A DNA stretch of 64,000 nt from DATFVA01 sp963774455. Lineage in GTDB: Bacteria; Bacteroidota; Ignavibacteria; Ignavibacteriales; Ignavibacteriaceae. Positions within the stretch are counted from its first letter, which is position 1; every line of letters starts with the position of its first letter. A program made the position numbers and the translations under genes. This document shows, piece after piece, positions 25,676 to 33,806 of the stretch. Location: contig CAVZFD010000005.1 in the NCBI GenBank assembly GCA_963774455.1, positions 682,001 through 746,000 of the forward strand. Direction: 5' to 3'. The notes under the pieces were generated by a model. It did not search any database. It worked only from the letters and a program-made list of their open reading frames with translations, and had not been told where the DNA came from.

Positions 25676-25971
25676 ATATTATGATATTCTCAAACAGAGA
25701 TAGAACACCCTGCATCCTCTTGAAGGTTATCCTGATCTACCCGGTACGTTTCTACTTTCACCATATTTAGCAAACCTGGAAATAGTTCCCCACTCAGAAA
25801 ATTTTTACATTTTTTTGACATATCGATCAGAATAATTACCTATTATGCCTTCGGGAGAAAAATTCGGGAATAATAATTCGGGATTCAGTTTTTAATGACA
25901 GAGTAAATCTCCCGAGATGAAATTATATTCCAACCCTCCCGGCTTTCAAGGAAAACATATGGGAGTGTACT
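25676..25971. other. Intergenic region after the ars unit
   Basis: About 300 nt. A 29-codon ATG frame at 25681 lacks a ribosome site and is not called. Contains the promoter-like motif listed at 25802. No terminator hairpin with a T run was seen for the ars unit. Confidence 0.5.
25802..25820 (+). promoter_or_regulatory. Promoter-like motif TTTTTACA-N5-TTGACA
   Basis: TTTTTACATTTTTTTGACA, the third copy of the motif at 3177 and 6289 (TACA, five T-rich bases, TTGACA). TTGACA ends 151 nt before the radical SAM start at 25972; TATTAT follows 20 nt downstream. Confidence 0.4.
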
Positions 25972-27231
25972 ATGCCTTCTCAATACAAACCGCGGTTCTT
26001 AAATAAACGGCAGATATTACTATTCTTCCTGAAGACCTTAATAACCGGGAGAAATGACCCTGTAATAAGGGAGGCGTACTCCATAAAAAGTCTGCGGGAC
26101 TCTCTCAGGATCAGAAAGAAACTGCTATTAACAAAGCTGATAGAATTTAACGGACGATATTATTCAACACTTTCGCTGCCTGGCTTTCCCTCAAAGGCCT
26201 TTGACAACATGGTTAGAAACGGCGGTATGAATTTCACTGAGGCCGGAAGTCCGTTCAAGCGTCAGACAGATACCGTCCTGCTAGCTGTCACTTCCAGGTG
26301 CTCACTTGAATGCACACATTGTTATGAAAGGCAGAATATTAATAAAAATAGTCCGGTTACCCTGACAAAATGGATGGAAATAGTAGCAGAACTGCAGAGA
26401 ATGGGTACAAACATAATAATACTTACCGGGGGTGAACCGCTTCTTGCTTTTGAAAACGTTCTTAAGATACTGGAGTCCGGAAATAAGGATCTTTCCGATT
26501 TTCACATCCATACTTCAGGATACTCTGTGACCAAGAATAAAGTTAAGGAATTAAAACAGGCAGGACTTACTGCCGCTGGAATTGGACTCGATGATTACCT
26601 TCCAGAACGTCATAATAAAATAAGAGGTGCAGGATCTTTCGAACAAGCGGTAGAGGCACTTCGGCTATTCAATGAGGAAGGCATTTTAACTTATGTCAAC
26701 TTCTGCGTTAACAAAGAAGTCCTTCAAAGAGACGAGCTGTTCAGATACCTTGACTTTATTAGATCGCTTAATGTTAGTCTTATTGAACTGCTTGAGCCAA
26801 GGCCCTGCGGAGGATTTATAAATGAAACTGCTGAATATCTTATCGGCAAAAAGGATAAAGAAAAATTATTGAACTTTACAATCACGGGAAATACAGAAAA
26901 GAAATATAAAGAGCACCCATTGATATATTACCTGGCTCATATTGAAGGGAAAAATCAGATGGGCTGTATGATGGGAGGACTATCCCATTTCTATATCGAC
27001 AGTGCAGGCAATGTAAATCCTTGTGTGTTTATGCCGGTATCTTTTGGAAATATTGTTCGTGAGGATTTCGGTACTATATTCAATAGAATGAGGACGGCGG
27101 TTCCTTCGCCTCTGCATGGGGAATGTCCTTCCACCCTGTTATCAGCAGCGGTTAGAGAACACAAAGATTCCGGACTGCCTGTACCTTTTGCGGAAATTTC
27201 AGATGAATGGTCTAAAACATTAACATTTTAA
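25972..27231 (+). CDS. Radical SAM protein with partial SPASM/twitch-like C-terminus
   Basis: 419 aa. The first ~100 residues are basic and helical without a known fold. The radical SAM motif TSRCSLECTHCYER has cysteines at 110, 114 and 117. GGEPLL follows as the SAM-contact loop. The C-terminal region MGCMMGGLSHFYIDSAGNVN and PCVFMPVSFGNI matches the SPASM/twitch pattern that holds one auxiliary Fe-S cluster, with further Cys in GECPST. Relatives modify peptides (RiPPs, quinohemoproteins) or act in cofactor synthesis. It is 12 nt upstream of a frameshifted lipoprotein gene, its probable partner or substrate. No short precursor peptide found nearby. Confidence 0.85.
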   Translation: MPSQYKPRFLNKRQILLFFLKTLITGRNDPVIREAYSIKSLRDSLRIRKKLLLTKLIEFNGRYYSTLSLPGFPSKAFDNMVRNGGMNFTEAGSPFKRQTDTVLLAVTSRCSLECTHCYERQNINKNSPVTLTKWMEIVAELQRMGTNIIILTGGEPLLAFENVLKILESGNKDLSDFHIHTSGYSVTKNKVKELKQAGLTAAGIGLDDYLPERHNKIRGAGSFEQAVEALRLFNEEGILTYVNFCVNKEVLQRDELFRYLDFIRSLNVSLIELLEPRPCGGFINETAEYLIGKKDKEKLLNFTITGNTEKKYKEHPLIYYLAHIEGKNQMGCMMGGLSHFYIDSAGNVNPCVFMPVSFGNIVREDFGTIFNRMRTAVPSPLHGECPSTLLSAAVREHKDSGLPVPFAEISDEWSKTLTF

Positions 27232-27243
27232 AGAGGTTTAAAA

Positions 27244-28107
27244 ATGTTTAATAAGAATATCTGCAGACTGCTTTTCGTCCTCATGGTAATTTTAGTTTCG
27301 GGGTGCTATTCCGTGGAGGAAGTACAGAAGGAAAAACTTGAGGACAAAGACATTATAACCGAGGTCATTTTGCCCGGAGGCGAATCCATAAAGTTTAATG
27401 ATGAAGGCGGAAGAATACTTTTCCAGGAAAGCTGGATTGAAGGTAAAGGCCTGGATTCCCTTGTTTTACGTTTAAATGCTCGCAACACTAAGGAGTTAAG
27501 AACCAGGCTATACACAGCAGATCCATCACAGCTTGATGGAAAGGAAATTACGGAGGTTATATGGAAAAATAAAAAACAGTATGTATTTGATGATAATGGC
27601 GGATACTATGACGTTAGTGACGGCTTGATTAAAGGCAGCGACATTGAAAAAGGTGGTGTAAGTTTATTCATCAAGGATCTAACTTCTATCTTTATTTCAA
27701 AGCCGGATACCGTTTCAATTGAAACGCTCATGAGAGATTCAACTATAAGGATTAAACAGGTAGTATATGCAAAGAGTGAGGTGAGAACCTTTGATGATGA
27801 AGGTGGGCGTTATATTCCCTCGGGATACTTCATCATTGGTACAACAAGCGATAACAATAAGGCCTTAATTAACATGGAGGATGTTCTTTATACAAGGGTT
27901 AAAAAAAGCGATGTTGCGATGACAACATTGGCAGTACTGGGAGGCTGCCTTGGCGTAGGGGTCGTGGTTTGTTGCAATAGCTTTAGCAACGAAGGAATCC
28001 TGTCCGTTTGTATATTCCTTCGACGGACGGAAATTTATTTTCGATGCCGAACCACTGGGCGGCGCAACAAGCATAGGGTTGAAGCGAGGCGAGTTCTCCA
28101 GGCTTGA
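27244..28107 (+). CDS. Lipoprotein, N-terminal part of a frameshifted gene
   Basis: Signal peptide with lipobox LVSGC. The first ~240 residues contain two or three similar modules of the type 'EVxxPxGExIxFNDEGGR' (residues ~37-60, ~100-120 and ~175-195), suggesting tandem beta-sandwich repeats. A glycine-rich hydrophobic stretch (LAVLGGCLGVGVVVCC) follows near residue 235, perhaps a membrane segment. The frame is correct only to about 27995; past that the listed C-terminus is out of frame. One extra A in GGAATCC shifts the reading to the frame described for 27998-28195. The whole protein would be about 630 aa. No known family recognised. Confidence 0.6.
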   Translation: MFNKNICRLLFVLMVILVSGCYSVEEVQKEKLEDKDIITEVILPGGESIKFNDEGGRILFQESWIEGKGLDSLVLRLNARNTKELRTRLYTADPSQLDGKEITEVIWKNKKQYVFDDNGGYYDVSDGLIKGSDIEKGGVSLFIKDLTSIFISKPDTVSIETLMRDSTIRIKQVVYAKSEVRTFDDEGGRYIPSGYFIIGTTSDNNKALINMEDVLYTRVKKSDVAMTTLAVLGGCLGVGVVVCCNSFSNEGILSVCIFLRRTEIYFRCRTTGRRNKHRVEARRVLQA

Positions 28108-28195
28108 GTTCCTTAAAGAGGTTGACGGTAGGTATCAACTGAAAGTTGTTAACGAAGTTGACGAAACTCAGTACATAGATGAAATGAATCTCTTG
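27998..28195 (+). pseudogene. Middle part of the frameshifted lipoprotein gene
   Basis: Open in frame 2 with no start of its own. It reads SCPFVYSFDGRKFIFDAEPL, then GGATSIGLKRGEFSRLEFL and KVVNEVDETQYIDEMNLL, then TAG. It joins the preceding frame after removal of one A near 27996 and the following frame after adding one G near 28195. Both edits give smooth protein sequence, so this is the centre of one gene. Confidence 0.7.
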
Positions 28196-28197
28196 TA

Positions 28198-29145
28198 GTG
28201 GATCATCCTGCAAACACTGAAGCAGTAATGAACAATGACGGCAAGGTATATTTAACGAGCGGGGTTCAGAGTTTTATCTCAGCATCAGATGAAAACGGCA
28301 GCAGCCTCTCAAAATTTCTGCTTAAAGAAGACGGCGTAAATTGGCAGACTAAAATGCCCGTTCGTCCTCAGGATAAGCCTGCATATACACGAAATCAGTT
28401 GAACTTTTCATTCATACGGCCTGCTGGCGAAGATTCAATAAATCTGGTAATTAACGCGGGAACAAGTCTCTGGGGTTCAAATATGATAAAAGAGATGCTG
28501 ATGCTATACGGTAGCGGCGTGGATGAATGGTACAAAAAGATCGATCAGAAAAGCAGTCAGTATTACCAAATGATGAGCTTTCTGCAGAGAGAGGAACTGT
28601 ATGAGCTTAAGCTTTACCTTAAAGAAAAGTCCGGCTGGACCGAAAAGACTATTATACAGGGTGGAGGCCCTTTCGTGACTGAACGCAGAATCATTCCCCT
28701 CGATATTAGTCAGACAGAAGGGGATACGTTATTTCTAAGGGTAAATCCTCCATGCGGATTCTGGTCGTTTGATTATATAGCAATGGAGAAGAGGGATATG
28801 CGTCAGACGAGGGGAACTAAGGTCACTGTTTCCACCGCCATAGATTACACCGGGGTTGATATTAGCAGAATAATAAACAAGAATGATGAAAATTATTATG
28901 AGATGCCTGAAACCGGAAATTCTTTTCAGATGGAATTTGAGGCACCTTCACTTCCGGCGGATATGGTCAGGACAGTATTCCTGAAATCTTCCGGGTATTA
29001 CAAGATTCATATTCCAAAGGACAAAGAAGCGGATTATACCAAACTGTATGAGATCGGGATGGTACCGGGAAGCATAGTCAGCTGGTCGTTCGATAAGTAC
29101 ATAGAATGGTGGAATACAGTTAGTACTGAGGAAGTCAGCAGATAG
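28198..29145 (+). CDS. C-terminal part of the frameshifted lipoprotein gene
   Basis: The listed GTG is an internal Val codon: joined to the preceding frame the reading is MNLLVVDHPANTEAVMNNDG. About 315 residues, soluble, beta-rich, with LRVNPPCGFWSFDYIAMEKR and a late MVRTVFLKSSGYYKIHIP. No enzyme motif. Overall the protein is a large outer-surface or periplasmic lipoprotein encoded with a radical SAM enzyme. Function unknown; the two compensating one-base shifts 200 nt apart make sequencing error more likely than decay. Confidence 0.6.
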   Translation: MDHPANTEAVMNNDGKVYLTSGVQSFISASDENGSSLSKFLLKEDGVNWQTKMPVRPQDKPAYTRNQLNFSFIRPAGEDSINLVINAGTSLWGSNMIKEMLMLYGSGVDEWYKKIDQKSSQYYQMMSFLQREELYELKLYLKEKSGWTEKTIIQGGGPFVTERRIIPLDISQTEGDTLFLRVNPPCGFWSFDYIAMEKRDMRQTRGTKVTVSTAIDYTGVDISRIINKNDENYYEMPETGNSFQMEFEAPSLPADMVRTVFLKSSGYYKIHIPKDKEADYTKLYEIGMVPGSIVSWSFDKYIEWWNTVSTEEVSR

Positions 29146-29329
29146 AAATACTTCTTAACTGGCAAAAAAATCTATAGTCATTTGTAAACGGGTGAAACTT
29201 TTATAAGAATAATATTATTTTTATAGAAAGAATTTGTATCCGGAGATTAAATAGCAATGCGGAAAAATTAAAGTTGCAGTCTTACTCAAATTATACTTCC
29301 CCGAAGAAATTAAATCCATGGAGGAAAAT

Positions 29330-29728
29330 ATGGCAAAGCTTACACAGGAAATGAAGGATATGGTAGCAAGCCAGCAGTGTTTTATTGGAACCGTTAATGC
29401 AGACGGCACTCCCAACGTTGCCCCGAAGCGTTCTACACGGGTTCTGTCTGATGAATCGCTTATATTTACCGAAGGAACAGGCGGGAATACATATGCGAAC
29501 ATCAAAAGAGGATCAAGGGTATCTGTCGCTGTAGTAAACCGTGAAATAGTTGACGGATTCCGATTTATAGGTGACGCGAAGATGCAGGACAGCGGGGAAT
29601 TGTTTAATTCGGCTGTGGAAGCTTCGGCAAAAATGGGAAGGCCAAGACCCCTTGCGGTTGCAGTAATAAATATCTCTGAGATCCAGTCTCTAAAACCGGG
29701 TCCCGGCGCAGGGAAGAAAATAGCATAA
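29330..29728 (+). CDS. Pyridoxamine 5'-phosphate oxidase-family (FMN-binding split barrel) protein
   Basis: 132 aa from the ATG at 29330; the ATG at 29318 is itself part of the GGAGGAAA ribosome site. Pattern of the PPOX split barrel: CFIGTVNADGTPNVAPKRST, then FTEGTGGNTYANIKRGSRVS and GFRFIGDAKM. Members bind FMN, F420 or heme and reduce or store small compounds; which applies here is not visible. Single gene, with a bidirectional terminator between it and the convergent transporter gene. Confidence 0.85.
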   Translation: MAKLTQEMKDMVASQQCFIGTVNADGTPNVAPKRSTRVLSDESLIFTEGTGGNTYANIKRGSRVSVAVVNREIVDGFRFIGDAKMQDSGELFNSAVEASAKMGRPRPLAVAVINISEIQSLKPGPGAGKKIA

Positions 29729-29749
29729 ATATTGACGACGGAAGAATGC

Positions 29750-29815
29750 AGATTGAAAATTGAGAGTACAATTGGGGATTTCCCCAACTGCTCAACAATC
29801 TTCAATTTTCAATCT
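29750..29815. terminator. Nested inverted repeat, bidirectional terminator candidate
   Basis: Outer arms AGATTGAAAATTGA / TCAATTTTCAATCT (14 bp, perfect) enclose an inner hairpin TTGGGG / CCCCAA. Lies between the convergent PPOX-type and MFS genes. Confidence 0.65.
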
Positions 29816-29828
29816 TAAATCTAAAATA

Positions 29829-31322
29829 TTATACGCTTCCTTCTTTTATTTCTTTTGGAATCAGTACTGCGGCTGCGATTCCTAGAAAAACGATCAGGGC
29901 GAGATATAAGTAAACGTTGTGGACGGCGACGGCAAGAATTTCCCTAAGTTCTCCGATGAATTCCAAGGAATACCTGGCTCTTAATACAGGATCAACTAAT
30001 ATTTTCATTATATCAGTGTTCTTCTGAGAAGGAGGCAGATTTGCCCTGATATGGTAATTTAACAGCCAGCCGAACAATGTTGCTCCAATTGTACTGCCCA
30101 GCATCCGTGTAAAAGAGTTTGAACCTGTTGCTACACCGCGTTTTGACCATGGTACTGCATGCTGTACGGCAACGATCGAAGCCGTAGAGGTTAATCCAAG
30201 TCCCAGCCCGATGATGAAAATGAAAAACACAATGAGATAGAGCCCTGAACTGCTGTTTATCAATAGCATCAGGAGAGTACCCGTCAGCAGGATTAGTATG
30301 CCGAGGACAGACGTGAATCTGAAGCCTGCTTTAAGTATAAGCTTACCCGACTGACTGGAAGCCAGCGGCCAGCCGATCGACATCGAAGCCAAGAGGAAAC
30401 CGGCCGTTATCGCTGACGTTCCGAATACTCCCTGGGCAAATAACGGTATGATTGAACTGATCCCTATGGTCGCAATTCCTACTATCATTGAAGTAATGTT
30501 GGGAAATAGGATTACAGGGGCCTTCAGAAGTTGGAAGGGTAAAACCGGGTTTTCTGCGCGGCGCTCCGTTATGATAAATATTATAAAGATAATTACAGAA
30601 AGAAGGAGCATTCCCCAGAACCTAATATCCGAAAGCTCCCAGGCATTTCCGGCTTCGAGCAGGGGAATGAGCAGCAGGGAGGTGGCAGATATTAAAAGTA
30701 CCGATCCGGCGTAGTCGATTTTTACTTTTTTTGTCCTTGTTATAATGACGTCGCCTCCGGCAGCCGCAGCAGCGGCCTTAGAAGACTCATTAAAAGCGAT
30801 TGTCTTTTCGTGAAAGTAAAGGTTGACAATCAGGATGCAGACAAATCCAATCGGTACGTTTATAAAAAATACCCACGCCCAGCTGATGTTCTGCACAATG
30901 ATCCCTCCGATAGCAGGACCAATGATAGCGGCGATTCCCCAGACGCTGCTGAGGTAACCCTGAACCCTTGCACGTTCCTCAAGATTATAAATATCGCCAA
31001 TGATTGTCGTGCTGATCGGCAGTACCGCCCCGGCACCGATTCCCTGGATGGCTCTGAAAATTATCAGAATGTACATGCTGCCTGCAAAGCCGCACAACAC
31101 CGAACCGGCCAGGAAAAGCAAAACGCCGAAGACAAACACTTTTTTTCTTCCGTAAAGGTCGGCCAGTTTTCCATAGAGAGGAATCGTAGCTCCCTGTGTG
31201 AGCAGAAATGCGGAAAAGACCCAGGTGAAAAGAGAAAAACCTCCGAGGCTGCTTACAATAGTAGGTATGGCTGTAGCTACAATAGTAGCTTCAACAGCTG
31301 CCATAAAATTGGCGAGCATCAT
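29829..31322 (-). CDS. MFS drug efflux transporter, DHA2 (14-helix) family
   Basis: 497 aa, about 14 hydrophobic helices. Motif A is visible as GKLADLYGRKKVF, motif C-like GIAAIIGPAIGG, and the family opening FMAAVEATIVATAIPTIV. EmrB/QacA-type proteins export hydrophobic toxicants using protons. The listed ATG leaves the first helix short; the upstream in-frame codons continue well (NRPLILFAMMLANF) and a GGAGGAAGGAG site lies further up, so the true start may be a non-ATG codon about 8-12 residues earlier. No MFP/EmrA partner or regulator adjacent. Confidence 0.88.
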   Translation of the reverse strand: MMLANFMAAVEATIVATAIPTIVSSLGGFSLFTWVFSAFLLTQGATIPLYGKLADLYGRKKVFVFGVLLFLAGSVLCGFAGSMYILIIFRAIQGIGAGAVLPISTTIIGDIYNLEERARVQGYLSSVWGIAAIIGPAIGGIIVQNISWAWVFFINVPIGFVCILIVNLYFHEKTIAFNESSKAAAAAAGGDVIITRTKKVKIDYAGSVLLISATSLLLIPLLEAGNAWELSDIRFWGMLLLSVIIFIIFIITERRAENPVLPFQLLKAPVILFPNITSMIVGIATIGISSIIPLFAQGVFGTSAITAGFLLASMSIGWPLASSQSGKLILKAGFRFTSVLGILILLTGTLLMLLINSSSGLYLIVFFIFIIGLGLGLTSTASIVAVQHAVPWSKRGVATGSNSFTRMLGSTIGATLFGWLLNYHIRANLPPSQKNTDIMKILVDPVLRARYSLEFIGELREILAVAVHNVYLYLALIVFLGIAAAVLIPKEIKEGSV

Positions 31323-31493
31323 CGCGAACAGGATAAGGGGTCTGTTTAGTACTCCTTCCTCCGTTTTAAATATGCTTTTTATAATAGTCTTCCCGGTAAA
31401 CTGACTAAAAATCTTACAAGCAAAGATAGCATAGATTACGTTTTTATATATTATTTTTATACGTCATTTTAGGTTTAAATTGGAGAGGCCGAA

Positions 31494-32087
31494 ATGAACT
31501 CACTTATAAAGTTCCTGATAATATTCCTGCTCGTTTCAAGATCGGTTACCGCACAGGAAGAAACACTCCTGGGTACCGGTGAAATTTCAAATGGCGGATT
31601 CGGAGGTCCCGTAATTAAATATACACAGATTAACGGCGAGTCCGGTCTGCTTGTGGGCGGCCGCGGCGGATGGATAATAAACCATACTTTTGTCCTGGGC
31701 GGGGGCGGATATGGACTAGTTACTGATTTAAAAACTGCTTCTCCTCCCTCTACTCTGATCTTGCCATTATATTATACGGATATCTATATTAATTTCGGTT
31801 ACGGCGGTATTGAACTTGAATATATAATTCAGTCGGATCAACTGCTTCATTTCTCTGTTTACACTCTTATCGGTGCAGGCAGCGTTTCTTTCAAGGCTGA
31901 AGAAACCTACGATCTCTACCAGGTTGACCTGAGGGAATATGATTACCCTACCAACACCTTTTTTGTTTTTGAACCAGCAGTGAATGCAGAGCTTAATATT
32001 GTATCTTTTATGAGGCTTTGCGCAGGTTTCAGTTATAGGTTCATTTCAGGAGTTGACCTGGTTGACCTTGAAAGACAGTGTTCTTAG
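31494..32087 (+). CDS. Outer-membrane beta-barrel protein (C-terminal frameshift)
   Basis: 197 aa as listed, with a signal peptide ending VTAQ and Gly/aromatic-rich beta-strand pattern (GGRGGWIINHTFVLGGGGYG, YINFGYGGIELEYIIQ). The final residues RQCS are out of frame. Deleting one A in GAAAGAC at 32071 gives DLEDSVLSGPSGILTLKFGS, then F and a stop at 32130: a proper last strand ending in Phe, as barrels need. The true gene is therefore 31494-32130, about 211 aa. Role unknown; stand-alone gene with GGAGAG before the start. Confidence 0.65.
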   Translation: MNSLIKFLIIFLLVSRSVTAQEETLLGTGEISNGGFGGPVIKYTQINGESGLLVGGRGGWIINHTFVLGGGGYGLVTDLKTASPPSTLILPLYYTDIYINFGYGGIELEYIIQSDQLLHFSVYTLIGAGSVSFKAEETYDLYQVDLREYDYPTNTFFVFEPAVNAELNIVSFMRLCAGFSYRFISGVDLVDLERQCS

Positions 32088-32239
32088 CGGACCCTCAGGG
32101 ATCCTTACATTGAAGTTTGGCTCATTTTGAATAGTCACAAGTGAAAATTTTTCTTGCTATATTATTTCAAATCCCGTATTATTGAAAAAGGATCGATATC
32201 TCTTAATAATATTTTACTTCAATTATCCAGTGAGGCAGT

Positions 32240-33397
32240 ATGAAATGTTTCTTCCGTTCACAGTTGTGGAAGATAAGTTCATTGATTGTCCTTTTTGCTG
32301 TAATTGCTTTCACAATTGGCAGCTGTTCTGATCTAATAAATGAACCTTCTGTTCAGGACCAGACGGTTAAACAGGATCAGGGAGTTTTAACAAAGGATAA
32401 TCCTGAAATCCGTGCTGTTATACCTGTTCAGGAAAGATACACATCGGATCTTATGAAGATTCCCGATGTTGTAGGGACTGCAGTCGGTTTAACCGATGAC
32501 GGCAAACCATGCATACTTGTATTAACCAAAACCGACATAAAGGAAAATGCCCTGGCCAAAGGAATTCCAAATCCTTTGCCTGACAATCTGGAAAACGTTC
32601 CGGTTAGAATAATGGTTACTGGTGAGATCACTGCCTTTAAAGGAAAACCGGGAGGAGGCGGCGGAGTTAGTCACACAGCAAAACAAACCCCTCCAATTTC
32701 TCTTGGCACTTCAGGCGGCTGGCATTATGACCTTGCCAACGGCTACTGCTGCGGCGGTACGCTGGGATCGCTTGTCAATATCGGCGGTAGTCAATATGTA
32801 ATGAGCAACTATCACGTGTTTGAATCGGATATAGTAAGCGGCGGCAATAGTAAGGTTGCTGAGACCGGCGATGGTATACTGCAGCCAGGTCTGATAGACA
32901 TAAACTGCAGTGCAGCTAACGGCCAGGATGTTGCAACGCTTGTATTGAAGCATAGCTTACCTAATTCCAATGTGGATGTAGGTGTTGCCAAGGTTATTTC
33001 AGGAATGGTAAAAACCGATGGATCAATTCTGGAGATCGGGACCTTATCCTCAAACACTGTTGCTGCGGCTATTAACCAGGCTGTTAAAAAGAGCGGCAGG
33101 ACGACAGGACTTACGCGAAGTACTATCTCCGGACTTAATGCAACTGTTAGCATTACTTATGATAATGAATGCGCCGGCGGAGCTGCATTCACCAAAACCT
33201 TCACCGGTCAGATAATCATAGCTAACAGGAGAAGCAAATTCCTTGCAGGGGGAGATTCAGGTTCCCTGATGGTTGAAGATATCACAACTAATCCCCGCGC
33301 TGTCGGATTGTTGTTTGCGGGAAGTACTACAACGGCAATAGCTAATCCGATTAACCAGGTCCTCAGTTTTCTTGGTGCTACGATGGTAGGTCAGTAG
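32240..33397 (+). CDS. Trypsin-like serine protease lipoprotein with N-terminal pro-domain
   Basis: 385 aa. Signal peptide with lipobox TIGSC (Cys29). Residues ~55-134 form a separate domain (KIPDVVGTAVGLTDDGKPCI...VPVRIMVTGEITAF). After a Gly-rich linker (~135-148) the peptidase domain shows a probable triad: His192 in SNYHVFES, Asp246 in NVDVGVAKV, Ser340 in GGDSGSLM, the chymotrypsin-fold order. Four Cys in this domain may form disulfides (GYCCGG, DINC, NECAGG). It would act on the periplasmic face of the outer membrane or at the cell surface. The next gene encodes only the N-terminal domain, pointing to a propeptide or inhibitor role for it. Confidence 0.75.
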   Translation: MKCFFRSQLWKISSLIVLFAVIAFTIGSCSDLINEPSVQDQTVKQDQGVLTKDNPEIRAVIPVQERYTSDLMKIPDVVGTAVGLTDDGKPCILVLTKTDIKENALAKGIPNPLPDNLENVPVRIMVTGEITAFKGKPGGGGGVSHTAKQTPPISLGTSGGWHYDLANGYCCGGTLGSLVNIGGSQYVMSNYHVFESDIVSGGNSKVAETGDGILQPGLIDINCSAANGQDVATLVLKHSLPNSNVDVGVAKVISGMVKTDGSILEIGTLSSNTVAAAINQAVKKSGRTTGLTRSTISGLNATVSITYDNECAGGAAFTKTFTGQIIIANRRSKFLAGGDSGSLMVEDITTNPRAVGLLFAGSTTTAIANPINQVLSFLGATMVGQ

Positions 33398-33422
33398 TTA
33401 AATTGCAAAATTATTATTTATG

Positions 33423-33455
33423 CCCCTCCGCCAATGTGGAGGGGTTTATTTTTTT
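33423..33455 (+). terminator. Terminator after the protease gene
   Basis: 7-bp stem CCCCTCC / GGAGGGG with loop GCCAATGT, followed by TTTATTTTTTT. The start of the next gene lies 3 nt beyond the T run, so the small gene depends on read-through or its own promoter. Confidence 0.85.
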
Positions 33456-33457
33456 AT

Positions 33458-33775
33458 ATGAAGACTTTATTATTATTATTTGTCTCGTTTGTATTTATTC
33501 AGTGTAATGCACAAGTGAAGGACAGTACCAAAATGCAGCGAAAACCAATCGAGCAGGTGTTAAAGTCGAACCAGGAAATGCTGCTTGCCATTCCCGGTGT
33601 GCAGGGTTTTTACCAGGGGGAACAGGATAACGGAGATGAGTGTATCATAATAATGGTCGATTCCCTGAAGGAGGAAAATAAAACTGCCTTCCCTGATTCA
33701 CTCGATGGCTACCCGGTAAGGGTGGAAGAAACCGGACAAATTAAACCGTTGGACAAGGCTAAAAAGAAACTTTGA
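33458..33775 (+). CDS. Stand-alone paralogue of the protease pro-domain, exported
   Basis: 105 aa from the ATG at 33458, which opens a signal peptide (MKTLLLLFVSFVFIQCNAQ, possibly lipidated at the Cys); an ATG at 33434 sits inside the terminator stem. The mature part aligns with residues ~60-133 of the preceding protease: AIPGVQGFYQGEQDNGDECI...LPDSL-like...YPVRVEETGQIKPL against KIPDVVGTAVGLTDDGKPCI...LPDNL...VPVRIMVTGEITAF. Many proteases are inhibited by their own propeptides, and free copies can act as inhibitors; that role is inferred here from position and similarity only. Confidence 0.7.
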   Translation: MKTLLLLFVSFVFIQCNAQVKDSTKMQRKPIEQVLKSNQEMLLAIPGVQGFYQGEQDNGDECIIIMVDSLKEENKTAFPDSLDGYPVRVEETGQIKPLDKAKKKL

Positions 33776-33806
33776 AATAATCCCTCAATCCCCATGCCGT
33801 TATTCT

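Noticed and set aside
25681..25770. 29-codon ORF after ccdA that might be a precursor peptide for the radical SAM protein
   Set aside because: No ribosome site, no leader/core pattern, and no similar peptide elsewhere in the window.
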